Assembly: GCA_963786195.1 (NCBI GenBank) | Contig: CAWAYH010000013.1 | Coordinates: 62,001 to 126,000 of the forward strand | Direction: 5' to 3' | Source: CAWAYH01 sp963786195 | GTDB taxonomy: Bacteria > Acidobacteriota > Vicinamibacteria > Vicinamibacterales > 2-12-FULL-66-21 | DNA: 64,000 bases | Part shown: piece after piece, positions 9,982 to 21,386 of the stretch | How the letters are laid out: the number at the start of each line of letters is the position of its first letter | Numbering within the stretch: position 1 is the first letter of the stretch | Notes under the pieces: model-generated | Database searches by the model: none | What the model was told of the DNA's origin: nothing | The model's input: only the letters and a program-made list of their open reading frames with translations | Made by a program: the position numbers and the translations under genes

Positions 9982-10595
9982 GCGTCCCTCAACTGGGCGC
10001 GCAGCGCCTCGCGCGCGCGCGCCAGCCGCGATTTCACGGTCCCGACCGCGATGCCGAGCGAGAATCCGATCTCGTCGTAGCTCAGTCCGTCGATCTCGCG
10101 CAGGACCAGCGCGGTGCGCTGGTCGAACGGCAGACCGTCGAGCGCCGTCCGGATGCGATCGGCCAGTTCCTTGCGGCCGAGCACGCGGTCGGGCGACCGC
10201 AGGTCGGTGCGCTCCGGCGGATCGCCGTGATCCCGGATGTGCTCGTCGAGCGACACCTGCTGCGAGCGGTGCCGACGCCGCCACCAGCGCTGCCGGTTGC
10301 GCGCCTGATTGACGACGATGCGGTAGATCCAGGTGCGCAGGGCCGACTGGCCGCGGAACGTGTGGATGGTGCGGAAGACCCGCAGGAAGACTTCCTGCGA
10401 CAGGTCGAGGGCTTCGTTGTGGTCCCCGAGGAGGTTCAGCGACAGCTGGTAGACCATCCGCTGGTGCTCGTTGACCAGCTCGGCGCAGGCATCCTCGTCG
10501 CGCGCGGCGCAGCGCTGAATCAGGGCGGCTTCCCGGCCGCCGACTTCGGTCCAGGTGATGGCTCGAACAGGCTTCACGGAGAGTCCTTCAGCCAT
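9978..10595 (-). CDS. ECF RNA polymerase sigma factor (RpoE-like)
   Basis: Two-domain sigma-70 family factor of 205 aa. Region 2 includes LGDHNEALDLSQEVFLRVFR and TFRGQSALRTWIYRIVVNQARN, typical of the -10-binding helices. Region 4 includes LPFDQRTALVLREIDGLSYDEI followed by VGTVKSRLARAREAL, the -35-binding helix-turn-helix. I chose MAEGLSVKP as start; the upstream open frame reads into noncoding sequence. A zinc-finger anti-sigma gene follows on the same strand, the usual ECF arrangement. It is divergent from the TPR gene at 10736, which it may control (inference). Confidence 0.92.
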   Translation of the reverse strand: MAEGLSVKPVRAITWTEVGGREAALIQRCAARDEDACAELVNEHQRMVYQLSLNLLGDHNEALDLSQEVFLRVFRTIHTFRGQSALRTWIYRIVVNQARNRQRWWRRRHRSQQVSLDEHIRDHGDPPERTDLRSPDRVLGRKELADRIRTALDGLPFDQRTALVLREIDGLSYDEIGFSLGIAVGTVKSRLARAREALRAQLRDA

Positions 10596-10735
10596 CTTAG
10601 CACTCCAGCGCTGGGGAAGCACAGCAGGCTCTACCCTATTAGAACCCGTCATTCGTCCCAGGTTCCGGGGCCCCCTAAGCGCCTCCGAATGAACCGCTTG
10701 GCCCCCTCCCTCCTTCCGAGCTACCATCACCGCTT

Positions 10736-12131
10736 GTGAAGCGCCTGCTGGTCGCCATTGTCCTCCTGCTCGCCGCCCTGGCGGCCGCCTATGGCTATAC
10801 GGTCACCCGCCGCGAGGAGCAGCCACCGGCAGCTGATTCGGCGCGGTGACGCCGCCCTGGCCGGGGGCGACACCTCCGCCGCCATCGAGGCCTTCAGCGG
10901 CGCGATCGCCCTCAAAGCCGGACTCGATGCTCGGCTACCTCAAGCGGGGCGACGCCTACCGCCGCCGCAGCGAGCTCGACGCGGCGATCCGCGACCTGCG
11001 CACGCGCCTCCGAGCTCGACCCGACCGCGCCGCGGCCGCGCGAGCTGCTGGGAGACGTCAGCTACGCCGCAGAACCGTTTTGCTGCCGGCCGCGCAGCAT
11101 TACGAGGCCTACGTCGCGCTCGACGACCGATCGCCGCGCGTGCTCTACAAGCTCGCACTGTCGCGCTATCGGGCCGGGCAACCCACGCTCGGCAATCGAC
11201 TCGCTGCGAAAGGCGATCGCGCATCGACGACCGGTTCTCGGAAGCGTACTACCTGCTCGGCCTGTGCCTCCGCGACGCACGGAAGAACACCGACGCGCTC
11301 GCCGCGCTCCAGCGCGCCGTCACGCTTTCGCCGGCGATGCTGCAGGCGCGCGAGGAGCTGGCCGATCTGTACGGAACGATCGGAGCGCGGCGACGACTGG
11401 ATCGGTCAGCTCGAGGCGCTGCGCGCACTCGATCCCGGCCCCGCCCGCGACGTCACGCTCGGGCTCGCGTACGCACGCGCTCGGCCAGTCGGACCGCGCG
11501 GTGATTCTGCTGCGCCACGCCGCCGAGCGTCATCCCGATCATCGCTATACCTACGTCGCCCTCGGCCGGGTCTGGCTCGAGGAAGCGCAGGCGCGATCGG
11601 CGATCGTGTCGCGCTGAGCAAGGCGCTCGAAGCGCTCGAGCAGGCCATCGGCATCGACGACAGCAGCGAGGCGTTCACGCTCTTTGGCCGCGCGCTGCTC
11701 CTGGCTTCGGACGAGGAACTCGCGGAGCGGATGCTCCAGCACGCGACCGAGCGGATGCCGGTCGATCCGCTCGCCTTCTACTACCTGGCGGACGCGGCGG
11801 AGCGTCGCGCAGCATTTCGACGTCGCGCGCCAGGCGCTGCTCGACTACCTCGCGCTCGAAGGCGACGACACCGACGCCCGCCGCCGCGCCGCACTCGCCC
11901 TGCGCGTCGGCGGATGCTCGATGCGCGCTGAACGAGCACCGCGGCCGTCGACCTGGTACGAGCGCGCCGCCGACGCGATGCCGGTGACGCCGCGCTTCAT
12001 CGTCCGGCTCGCCGACGCGCAGCTGGCGGGCCGGCGACAAGCCCGAGGCCGCCCGGGCGACGCTCGACAAGCTGCTGGAGAAGGATCGCCGGCAACGTCG
12101 GCTGGCACGCACGCTGACGACAGCCGCGTAG
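10736..12131 (+). CDS. TPR-repeat protein with N-terminal membrane anchor, multiply frameshifted
   Basis: GTG start, then a hydrophobic anchor (LLVAIVLLLAALAAAYGY) and a chain of TPR units such as RRGDAALAGGDTSAAIEAFS, GYLKRGDAYRRRSELDAAIR, SEAYYLLGLCLRDARKNTDA, YTYVALGRVWLEEA and PLAFYYLADAAERR. The coding frame jumps about seven times (near 10830, 10920, 11010, 11080, 11390, 11480, 11590, 11930), each explained by a single base. Pieced together it gives about 465 residues ending at TAG 12131. TPR proteins of this sort serve as protein-binding scaffolds; no enzyme domain is seen. It is convergent with the transporter genes, eight bases apart. Confidence 0.65.
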
Positions 12132-12139
12132 TTCGGCGA

Positions 12140-12938
12140 CTATTTCGCCAGCTTCGGATCGACCCGGTCCCGCAGCCCGTCCCCCAGGAAATTGAAGCCG
12201 AGGACGAGCATCGCGATCGCGAGGCCCGGAAAGATCGTCAGGTGCGGCGCGTCGAACAGGTGCGACCGGCCCGCGTCGAGCATCGTGCCCCAGCTCGGCG
12301 TCGGCGGCTGGACGCCGAGACCGAGGAAGCTCAGCGACGCCTCCGCGATGATCGCGCCGGCCATGCCGAGCGTCGCCTGGACGACGACCGCCGGAAGCGC
12401 CGTCGGCAGGACGTGCCGCAGGACGATGCGCGACGGGCCTGCGCCGAGCGCGCGCGCCGCCTGCACGAAGTCGAACTCGCGCGCGCGCAGCGCCTGCCCG
12501 CGCACCAGACGCGCGTAGCCCACCCAGCCGATCACCGACAGCGCGAGGACGACGTTCGTGAGGCTGGGTCCGAGCACGGCCACGAGCGCAATCGCCAGCA
12601 GGATGCCCGGGAACGCCATCAGCACGTCGATGACCCGGCTGATCACATCGTCCACCCGGCCGCCGAAGTAGCCGGCGATCGACCCGAGCGTCATGCCGAC
12701 GAGCGACGACACCGAGACGACGGCGAGGCCGACGAGCAGCGAGATGCGCGCGCCGGAGAGGATCCGCGAGAGGATGTCGCGGCCCAGCTCGTCGAGGCCG
12801 AGACGGATGTGACAGCGCTCGGCGGCTCGAGGCGTCGCGACAGTTCCTGCGACGACGGGTCGTACGGCGATGAGCGACCGGTCCGACCGCGGCCGCCAGC
12901 ACCGCAACGAGCACGATGACGAGGCCGACGCGAATCAT
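12140..12938 (-). CDS. ABC transporter permease, DppC/OppC type, frameshifted
   Basis: Inner-membrane permease of a peptide/nickel-type ABC importer. It shows the DppC start (MIRVGLVIVLVAVLAA), the junction LGLDELGRDILSRILSGARISL and the ATPase-coupling loop (ARALGAGPSRIVLRHVLPTAL). The end is GFNFLGDGLRDRVDPKL. The frame slips once near 12850 between the first membrane segment and the rest. ATG 12938 overlaps the dppB-like stop by one base. No substrate-binding protein or ATPase genes are next to it, so the substrate cannot be assigned and the other subunits must be elsewhere. Confidence 0.85.
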
Positions 12939-13877
12939 CAGTCGAAGCGGATGCGCGGATCGAGGAACCCGTAGGTCAGGTCGGTGAGCAGGTTCATCAT
13001 CACGTACGTGAACGAGATGAACAGGATGCAGCCCTGCACGAGCGGATAGTCGCGAAAGTTGATCGCCTGGATCAGGAGCCGGCCGACGCCGGGCCACGCG
13101 AAGATCGTCTCGGTGATGATCGTGCCGGTCAGCACCGCGCCGAACTGCAGGCCGACGATCGTGACGACCGGGATCAGGCTGTTGCGGAAGGCGTGGCGGA
13201 CGACCGCGCGGATGCGAGAGAGGCCGCGCGCGCGGGCGGCCAGCACGTAGAGCTCGCGCAGCTCCTCGAGGAGGCTCGCACGCGTCATCCGCGCCAGGAT
13301 CGCCGCCAGCGCGGCGCCGAGCGTCACGGCACGGCAGCACGAGGTGCGCAGATCGAGCCGGTGCCCGAGACCGGCAGCCATCCGAGCTGAACGGCGAACA
13401 GGATCGCGAGCAGCGGCCCGAGCCAGAAGTTCGGCATCGAGATGCCCGACGAGCGCGAGCGTCATCGCCGCGTGGTCGACGGCGGTGCCGCGAAAGACCG
13501 CGGCGAGGATGCCGAGCGGGATCGCGATCACGATCGCGACGGTCATCGCGGCGACGGCGAGCTGCAGCGTCCGGAGCAGCCGATCGCGAATCTCGCTCGT
13601 CACCGGCGTGCCGTAGCGGAACGACGTGCCGAGATCGCCGCGCACGAGTCCGCCGAGGAACGAGCGGTACTGCTCGAGCAGCGGCCGATCGAGCCCGAGC
13701 GAGTGCCGCAGCTTCGCGACTTCCTCCGGCGACGCGCCTTCGCCGAGCATCGACTGCGCCGGGATCGCCGGGCACGAGATGGATCAGCGCGAACACGAGC
13801 GTCGCCACGCCGAGCAGGACGGGAATCGTGAGCAGCAAGCGGCGAACGAGGTACCGGAGCATCGGCTTCGACAGCAT
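12938..13877 (-). CDS. ABC transporter permease, DppB/OppB type, frameshifted
   Basis: First permease subunit of the same importer. It starts MLSKPMLRYLVRRLL followed by LLGVATLVFALIHLVPGDP, the usual DppB opening. Later come SPEEVAKLRHSLGLDRPLLEQYRSF, the coupling-loop region ARARGLSRIRAVVRHAFRNS and the end DLTYGFLDPRIRF. Two frame breaks, near 13765 and at 13330-13450, fall in membrane segments and look like missing bases. The start is one base after the stop of the sigma-54 regulator, so the regulator and the permeases are read as one unit. I took the outer ATG (13877); an inner ATG at 13862 is possible. Confidence 0.83.
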
Positions 13878-13878
13878 C

Positions 13879-16800
13879 TTACTTCAGCGAATCGGATCCC
13901 TGACTCAGCCCTCGATCGCGCAAGCCGTCGCAGCATCTTCGCGAGCCCCTGTCGCGACACGCCCAGCGCGCGCGCGGCACGTGCGCGCTGGCCGCCCGCC
14001 TGCGCCAGCGCGGCGCGGACGAAGCGGCGCTCGAACTCCTCGCGCGCCGCGTCGAAGGTCGTCGCGCGCAGGAATGGACGCGCGCGCGAGGTGAGCGGGC
14101 AGCATGCGCTGGCGGATCGCGGCCGCGGCGCGGGGCGTGCACGGCCAGCGAGGCGATGACGTTCTGCAGCTCGCGGACGTTGCCGGGCCAGTCGTAGCGC
14201 GCGAGCGACGGCGACGGTCTCCGGCGCGAGCGTCGCGCGACGAGCCCACGCGCGCCGCGGCCTCGGCCCAGAAATGCTGCGACGAGCGCCGGGATGTCCG
14301 TGGATCGCTCGCGCAGCGGCGGCACGTGAATCCGGATGACGTCGAGGCGAAATCGCAGGTCGGCGCGGAATCGGCCCGCCTGCGCTTCCTCATCCAGGCG
14401 ACGATTGGTCGCGGCGACGACGCGGGCGTCGACGCGGCGCGGCAGGTTCTCCCCGACGCGCCGGACCTCGCCGTCCTGCAGCACGCGCAGCAGCTTCGCC
14501 TGCGCGCGCGGTGACAGCTCGCCCACTTCGTCGAGGAACAGCGTGCCGCCGTCGGCCTCCTCGAAGAGGCCCGCGCGCTCGCCGACGGCGCCGGTGAACG
14601 CGCCGCGCGCGTGGCCGAAGAGCTCGGCCTCGAGCAGGTCGTCGGACAGCGCCGCGCAGTTGAGCGCGCAGAGCCGCCGGTCGCGCCGCGCGCCGAGCCG
14701 ATGGATCGCGCGCGCGACGAGCTCCTTGCCGCTGCCGCTCTCGCCTTCGATGAGCACGGGAAACGGCGCCCGCGCCGCCCGCGCAATCGCGTCGCGCAGC
14801 GCTGACGCCGGCGGACTCTGACCGATCAGCTCGCCCCATCCGGGCTCAGGCCCATTGGTCGCAGGACGATCCAGGAGGCCGCGCGTTGCGGACGCTGCCG
14901 CCAGCGCGCCGGCGCGGAGGACTGCGGATGCGCGATCCACGTCGAGCGTCGCGCCGGCGGTCCAGCGACAGCAGAGCGCCGCAATTGGCTCTCGCCCGTA
15001 GCGGATGGGTTCCGCCGTTTGCCGGGGCTCGCGACAGAGTTCCGCCCGCGAACCGGTTCCGCCCGCCAGCGCACGGTCGATCAGGTGAGTATCTCCCTGC
15101 CACGGCCGTCCCGACCTCGCGAGCGTTCGGTGATCCGGCCGGCCCCCGACGATCTGCACGCTGGCCGCGCGCAGCCGGTCGCACAGCGCTTCGCAGACGG
15201 CGTCGACCGCCGCGCGATCGTCCGGCGCACCATGCGCCAGCTCCAGGAGGTGCTGAAGATCGGCGACGGCAGCCTCGAGGCCGCTCTCCGGTACGTCTCC
15301 CAGCCGAGGCCCGCCCGCCGATGACGAAGCGTTGCCGGCACAGGCTGCTTCGAGTTCCTCACGGACGAGAGCCGGGAGGGCCCTGTGTGCAAGGGCCGTG
15401 CGCAGATGGCTGAGGATCCGGTTGGTGCGATCGGATCCGCAGGCAGCCCCCGGCGTCCTCAGCAGCATCGCGCGCAGCCGCAGACCGGCCAGCGGCAGAT
15501 GGGCCGCAGACGCAGCCTCGAGCCCGCGCTCCACCCATTTGAGCACCTGGGAGCTGTCGCCCAGCGCCGCGTGGACGATCGCCATCGATCGCGCGGCAGT
15601 CGTCAGCTCCCGGGGCCCACGGACGTCTTCCGCCTGCCGGAATGCTTCAGCCGCGGCCGCTACGGCTCCCCTCAGATCGTCGACCGCGACTCGGATACGC
15701 GCGGCAAGCGCCCAGGCCGCGACAGACAGATCGTGGTCTGCCGGAACCGCTAGACATGGCGCCAGCACAACGGCCGCCTCCTCGTGCCGCGCCTGGCGGA
15801 AGAGGCACCGTGCGAGCGCGCGGACAGCCCGCGTCCGCGTCGCGGCGTCCTCGATGACGTCGGCGGCTGAACACGCGCTGCGCAGCGAGGCCTCGGCTTC
15901 GTCAAAGCGCCGATCGTCGGTCCAGATGACGCCGATGCCGATGGTGGCCTGGATCGCCAGGGGGCTGGCACCCGCCAATGCGCGCGCACGTTCGAACGCG
16001 TCGAACGCCAAATCGTTCCGGCCGCGATCGCGCCAGATCCAGCCGAGCTCGTACGCGCACGCCGACGCAAGCAGGCACGTCCCGTCGTCCTTCGAGCACG
16101 CGAGACGCTCGCTGCAGCAGTCGAGCCGCTGACGCGTGTCGTCCGCGCGCGGCAAGCCGCGCGGGCGCGTGACGGCGCATCGAGGAGCGTGCGCCCGGCC
16201 GGGCGGGCTGGCGCTGGTGCACTGCGAGCCTCGGGCTGGAACTCGTACTCGGGGCTGGATTCATGGACCACGCACGCGCGCGCGGCACGTTCACCAAAAC
16301 GCGCCGCGTGAAGCCGCTCGAGGAATAGTCCGGGGCGCCCCGCAGCCTCTCGCGGCCGCGGCGAAGAGCTCTTCCGGCGCCGGACCGCAATCGGGGTCCA
16401 GGTAGACCATCGCGGTCAACGCGGTGATGCCAAGAGGGTCGATGTGAAGCGCGTGCGGGAGTCGTTCGGGGGTGCGATGAAATCTCAACAGAATGTGGCG
16501 TCGCGCGCTCGCCGTTCCCAGCCGGGTCAGGAATGCAGCCGTCGACACAGCCTCATCAGAGGCCGCGCGCGCGTCGAGGAGCACGCACAGGTGTCGATCG
16601 CAGATCGCGTTCTTGAGCCATTGACCGCGCAGCAACAGCGTGCTGGACACGGGCACGAACCCGGCCACCCTGGCCGCTCGAGCCGCGAGCCATCGCAGGG
16701 TTTGCAGCCCGGAACCGGATGGCCCCGCGACGTCGACGATCGCGGTACCGGCAGGGGACGCATCCTGGAACGCCTCCACCAGCCCCGTCAGCACGCTGCG

Positions 16801-17208
16801 CGGCTGGAGGATGATGCCAACCCCGCGCGTGCCCGACCGACCGTAGCCGGCCGCTACCACCTCGCGGAAGGCCGCGGCGGCCAGCTCCTGAGTCACCGGC
16901 AGGCCCCGGGATTCGAAGAACCGGCTCGCATGCGTGAGCAGCGCAGATCCCTGCCGCCCCGACGTCCGGATCGGGGGGCCGATGCTATAAGCCTCGAACG
17001 TCTGTCCGCGCCCGGCGCAACCGAAGTCGACGAGGCTGTTCACCAGCGGGTGACGCAGGCCGGCCAGCGTGGCGCATCGATCGCTCCACACGATCTGCGC
17101 GGCGACATCGCCTGCAGGTGCGAGCCGCATCCGTACGGTGGCGCCGCTCGCCAGATCGATCCACGACGTTCCAGAGAGCACGAATCGATCGGCGAGCAGC
17201 TGCGGCAT
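13879..17208 (-). CDS. Sigma-54-dependent activator with kinase-like N-terminus and TPR region, frameshifted
   Basis: Regulator of about 1,100 residues. The N-terminal 100 residues (DRFVLSGTSWIDLASG, then TLAGLRHPLVNSLVDFG) resemble a Ser/Thr kinase N-lobe without visible catalytic motifs. A P-loop-like AGPSGSG segment follows, then helical TPR-like repeats. From about 14815 comes a full AAA+ activator domain: Walker A GESGSGKE, the sigma-54 contact loop GAFTGA, Walker B GGTLFLDEVGEL and arginine-finger region YDWPGNVRELQN. The last 80 residues form a Fis-like helix-turn-helix in a shifted frame. Frame breaks lie near 16300, 14290 and 14000-14120. I prefer the start MPQLLADRF at 17208; MYTKFLHC at 17322 is an alternative. 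It directly precedes the DppB/DppC-like genes. Confidence 0.75.
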
Positions 17209-17333
17209 GACCGTGGGTGTTCCGCCGCGTGGTGCAAGACCGTCGCCCGGATCGAATCGTGCCGGATTTGCTGGGCGATTTGCGTCGACGCCGCCAAGGC
17301 AGTGCAGAAACTTCGTATACAATTGTGGGTCCC

Positions 17334-18540
17334 ATGGTGCGATTTCTCACTGCTGGCGAGTCGCACGGGCGAGCTCTCGTGGTGATCCTCGAGGGCATTC
17401 CAGCCGGCCTTCTTCTCGATCTCGACGCCATCACGCGCGACCTGCGCAGACGCCAGGGCGGGTACGGGCGCGGCCATCGCATGGCGATCGAATCGGATCG
17501 CGCGGAGGTTCTGTCGGGCGTGCGCGCGGGCGAGACGATCGGCGGGCCTATCGCGATGCTCATCGAGAATCGCGACTGGCCCAACTGGCAGCGCACGATG
17601 CACGTCGGCGCCGAGCCAGCCTCCGACGCGACAGGGGCGCAGCGCGCGCCCGTGACGCGTCCGCGGCCGGGTCATGCGGACCTGGCCGGCGTCGCAAAAT
17701 TTGCGCGGCAGTGACGTCCGCGACGTGCTCGAGCGCGCCAGCGCGCGCGAGACAGCGGCGCGCGTCGCCGCGGGCGCCATCGCGAAGCAGCTGCTCGCAC
17801 GTGCCGGCGCTCGTATCGCGAGCCACGTGTTTGCCATTGGTGAAGTACGCGTGCCAGACGGTACGACGCGTCTCGTTCGATCGCGCGGCAGCGATCGGCG
17901 ACGACACGGCACTTCGCTGTGTCGACCCCGATGTTGAAAAGCTGATGATCCAGGAGATCGACCGCGCCGCGGGAAGCGGGCGACACGCGGGGCGGCGCGT
18001 TCGAGGTCATCGTGACGGGCGTCCCCGTGGGCCTGGGCAGCTACACGCAGTGGGACCGCAAGCTCGACGGCCGGCTGGCGCAGGCGCTGATGTCGATCCC
18101 CGCGATCAAGGCCGTCGGTGTCGGCCTCGGACCCGAGGCGGCCGCGCGCCCGGGCTCGCGCGTACACGACGAGATCGTCCGCGACCAGTCCGGAACCCGC
18201 GCCACCGGGCTCGCGCGGCCGACCAACAACGCGGGCGGGCTCGAGGGCGGTGTCACCAACGGCGAGGATCTCCGGGTGTCGGCGCTGGATGAAGCCGATT
18301 TCGACGCTGATGAAGCCCCTGCGCTCCGTGGATCTGACGACGATGCAGGAGGCGGCCGCGGCGATCGAGCGGAGCGACGTGTGCGCCGTACCTGCGGCAG
18401 CGGTGGTCGGTGAGGCCATGGTCGCGCTCGTCCTGGCCGACGCCCTTGTCGATCGGTTCGGCGGCGATACGATGGCCGATCTCGAGCGCGCGTTGACCGC
18501 GTCGAGCGAAGCCGTCCGCTCGCGCTTCCTGTCTCGATGA
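17334..18540 (+). CDS. aroC: Chorismate synthase, frameshifted
   Basis: FMN-dependent enzyme making chorismate from EPSP, the end of the shikimate pathway. It begins with VRFLTAGESHGRALVVILEG and contains RRQGGYGRGHRM, DVLERASARETAARVAAGAI, the signature GGLEGGVTNGEDL and AAAVVGEAMVALVLADALV. The frame slips about five times (near 17705, 17870, 17985, 18295, 18310). The pieces together give the usual length of about 390-400 residues, so the breaks are probably sequence errors in an essential gene. The stop overlaps the def start (ATGA). Upstream TATACAAT at 17316 may be a -10 element. Confidence 0.93.
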
Positions 18541-19046
18541 TCCGACCTATCCTCCGCTACGGTGAAGGGCCACTTCATCAGCCCGCAGCCGAGGTCGTCA
18601 CGTTCGACGACGGCCTGCAGCGCTTGATCGACGATCTGATCGAAACGATGTACGCGGCGCCGGGCGTCGGCCTGGCCGCCACGCAGGTCGGCGTTCCCCA
18701 GCGCGTCTTCGTCGTCGACGTCTCGGCCGGCCGCGATCGCGATGGGCTGATCGTCATGGTCAACCCGGTGTTCGTCGAGCGCGACGGCATGCAGCTCGAG
18801 GAAGAAGGTTGCCTGAGCATCCCCGGATTCAACGCCACAGTGGTGAGGCCGAAGCGCGCGGCGCTGCGTGGTCTGGATCGCGACGGGCAGGAGCGAACCG
18901 TCCAGGGTGACGGGCTGCTCGCGCGCGCCTTCCAGCACGAAATGGACCACCTCGATGGCGTCGTGTTCGTGGATCGCCTGCGCGGCATCAAGCGCGATCT
19001 GATCGTCCGGCGAATCCAGAAGCTGAAACGTTCGGGACGATGGTGA
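18537..19046 (+). CDS. def: Peptide deformylase
   Basis: Metalloenzyme that removes the formyl group from the first methionine of new proteins. It is 169 aa and intact. All three signature boxes are present: GVGLAATQVG, EEGCLSIPG with the metal-binding Cys, and QHEMDHLDG with the two metal-binding His and the catalytic Glu. It overlaps aroC by four bases and the next gene, fmt, by seven. The def-fmt pair is a common arrangement because the two act at the two ends of the formyl-methionine cycle. Confidence 0.97.
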   Translation: MIRPILRYGEGPLHQPAAEVVTFDDGLQRLIDDLIETMYAAPGVGLAATQVGVPQRVFVVDVSAGRDRDGLIVMVNPVFVERDGMQLEEEGCLSIPGFNATVVRPKRAALRGLDRDGQERTVQGDGLLARAFQHEMDHLDGVVFVDRLRGIKRDLIVRRIQKLKRSGRW

Positions 19047-19999
19047 ACGCAAGACCGCTGCGGATCGTGTACTTCGGCACGCCGGAGTTCGCCGTGCCGA
19101 CGCTGCGCCGCCTCATCGACTCGCACCACCACGTCGTCGCGCTCGTCTCCCAGCCGGATCGCCCGCGCGGCCGCGGCAAGCGCGTGCTGCCCACGCCCAC
19201 CAAGGAGCTGGCTGCGGCGCACGGCATCACGACGCTGCAGCCGGAGGAGCGACTCGGCAGCGCCACTTTTCTGGACCAGATCAGAGCCCTCGAGCCGGAT
19301 CTCGGTGTGGTGGCCGCGTTCGGAAGAATCCTGCCGGACGCGCTGCTGGCGATCCCGAAGCAGGGGATGATCAACGTCCACGCCTCGCTGCTTCCCCGCT
19401 GGCGAGGCGCGGCGCCGGTGCATCGGGCGGTGATTGCGGGCGATGCGGAAACAGGCGTCACGATAATGCGGGTCGTCAAGGAACTCGACGCCGGTCCGAT
19501 GCTGGCCACGGTCCGACGGCCGATCGGGCCCGATGAAACGAGCGTCGATGTCGAAGCCGCGCTCGCTGAAGCCGGCGCGACACTGCTGATGAACGTGGTC
19601 GATCGAATGGCTCAGGGACGCGCGAGCGAGACGCCGCAGGACGAGGCGGTGGTGACGTATGCGGCCAAGATCACGAAGCCCGAAGGCGCGGTCGACTGGG
19701 GGTTGACGGCGAAGCGTTTGCACAACCTGGTTCGCGGTCTCCAGCCGTGGCCGCTCGTCTCCGGCAGCGTCGGCGGGGCCCGGATCCTGATTCACAAGAC
19801 GACTCTGCCCTCTGCCGTCACCGCTGACGCGCCCGGGACGATCCTGCGCGCGGAGGGCGATCGGCTCGAGGTCGCGACCGGAGACGGCGGCGTGCTCCGG
19901 CTTCTGGTCGTGCAGGCCGAAGGCCGTCGCGCGATGTCCGCGCGGGAGTTTCTCGCGGGCCGTCACATCGTGCCGGGGATGAAGATCGAACGGGGATGA
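19040..19999 (+). CDS. fmt: Methionyl-tRNA formyltransferase
   Basis: Transfers a formyl group from 10-formyl-THF to initiator Met-tRNA. It is 319 aa and intact, the normal length. It begins with RIVYFGTPEFAVPTL and holds the catalytic-loop signature INVHASLLPRWRGAAPVHRAV, with Asn and His of the active site, then an OB-like C-terminal domain (ITKPEGAVDWGLTAKRLHNL). Its start lies inside the end of def and its stop overlaps rsmB by four bases. Confidence 0.97.
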   Translation: MVNARPLRIVYFGTPEFAVPTLRRLIDSHHHVVALVSQPDRPRGRGKRVLPTPTKELAAAHGITTLQPEERLGSATFLDQIRALEPDLGVVAAFGRILPDALLAIPKQGMINVHASLLPRWRGAAPVHRAVIAGDAETGVTIMRVVKELDAGPMLATVRRPIGPDETSVDVEAALAEAGATLLMNVVDRMAQGRASETPQDEAVVTYAAKITKPEGAVDWGLTAKRLHNLVRGLQPWPLVSGSVGGARILIHKTTLPSAVTADAPGTILRAEGDRLEVATGDGGVLRLLVVQAEGRRAMSAREFLAGRHIVPGMKIERG

Positions 20000-21348
20000 T
20001 CGCGCCCGCGCGCCGAGCGGCGTATGAGATCCTCCGTGCGGTGAGCGAAGAGACCGCCGATCTGCCGCACGCGCTCGCCCGGACGCGCAGCAGGCTCGAG
20101 GACGAGCGCGATCGGGCGCTCGTCGGCGAGATCGTCACCGGCACACTGCGCTGGCAGGCCGCCTTCGACCGCATCATCGCGGAGCATTCGGGCCGGCCGC
20201 TGTCCCGCCTCGATCCCGAGGTCGTCGACATCCTTCGGCTCAGCATCTTCCAGCTGCTCCACCTCGATCGGGTGCCTGCGTCGGCCGCGGTGAACGATGC
20301 CGTCAGCCTCACCCGGGCCGTCGGGAAACGTAGTGCCGCGCCGCTCGTGAATGCCGTCCTGCGTCGCGTCAGCCGACAGCGGGATCACCTGCCGTTGCCA
20401 CCGAGACCTGACTCCCCCGCCGACCGCACGGCGCAGCTCGATTACCTGTCGGTCACGCTGTCGCATCCGCGATGGCTGGTCGAACGCTGGCTGAATCGAT
20501 TCGGATTCGAGGCGGCGGAGGCGTGGGCACGCTTCAACAACGCAGCGCCGCGGCTCATGATTCGGGCAAACACGCTCCAGACGTCGGCCGCGGAGCTTGC
20601 CGAAACGCTCGCGTCCTCACGGTGTTCGGACGCAGCCTGGACGATTTGCGCCGGATGCGCTCGAGGTCATCGCAGGCAATCCGCTGCTGACCCCGTCCGC
20701 AGATCAAGGGCTGTTCATCGTCCAGGACGAGGCGTCGCAGCTGGTGCCGCTCATGGCAGATGTCGCGGCCGGCGACCGCGTGCTGGATGCCTGCGCATCG
20801 CCGGGCGGGAAGACGATTGCTCTCGCGGCGGGCATGCACGATCGCGGCGTCATCATCGCGACGGACGTGCGGGGCCGGCGCGTCGATCTGCTTGCGCGCA
20901 CGATCCGGGCCTCGGGTGCGACGTGCGTCAGAGTCGTCCAGGCCGATTCCGCGTCGCCGCTCCCGTTCCGGCAGCCATTTGACCGCGGTGCTGCTGGATG
21001 CTCCCTGTTCGGGTCTCGGCACCATCCGCCGTGATCCGGATCTGCGCTGGCGGCGGAAGGAATCCGACATGGCGCGCGCTGGCCGCGGCCCAGCTGCGGA
21101 TGCTCCGCGAATGCGGCAGGGTCGTGCGGGCGGGCGGAAAGCTGATCTATGCGACGTGCTCGAGCGAGCCGGAAGAAAACGAGCAGGTCGTGGCTGCGTT
21201 TCTCGAGGATGGTGGGTTCAACGTGGTCGCGCCTCGCAATCTGCCCCCTGCCGTGCTGCCGCTCGTCAACGACGCGGGGCACCTGCGGACGTACCCCTTC
21301 CGGGATGGCCTGGAGGCGTTCTTTGCCGTAGTTCTCGAGCGGGGCTAG
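19996..21348 (+). CDS. rsmB: 16S rRNA m5C967 methyltransferase, frameshifted
   Basis: SAM-dependent RNA methyltransferase. Residues 1 to about 140 are a NusB-like RNA-binding domain (ARRAAYEILRAVSEETADLPHAL). The catalytic half has the SAM motif DACASPGGKT, the PCS motif LLDAPCSGLGTIRRDPDLRW and the catalytic-Cys segment YATCSSEPEENE. Frame breaks near 20640, 20985 and 21075 each look like one missing base. The total length of about 450 is normal. The start overlaps the fmt stop (ATGA). The NusB fusion plus context with fmt and def makes RsmB more likely than RsmF. Confidence 0.92.
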
Positions 21349-21386
21349 TGGCCAGTAATCCTAGCCGTGGTACACATTTACGGTTC

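Noticed and set aside
11997..13877. One continuous minus frame of 626 codons across both permease genes
   Set aside because: Only its first 40 residues and a short DppC start are real; the rest is the wrong frame of dppB and dppC, kept open by high G+C.
17040..19052. Minus-strand frame of 670 codons opposite aroC and def
   Set aside because: Antisense of well-supported genes; sequence is low-information and Arg/His-rich.
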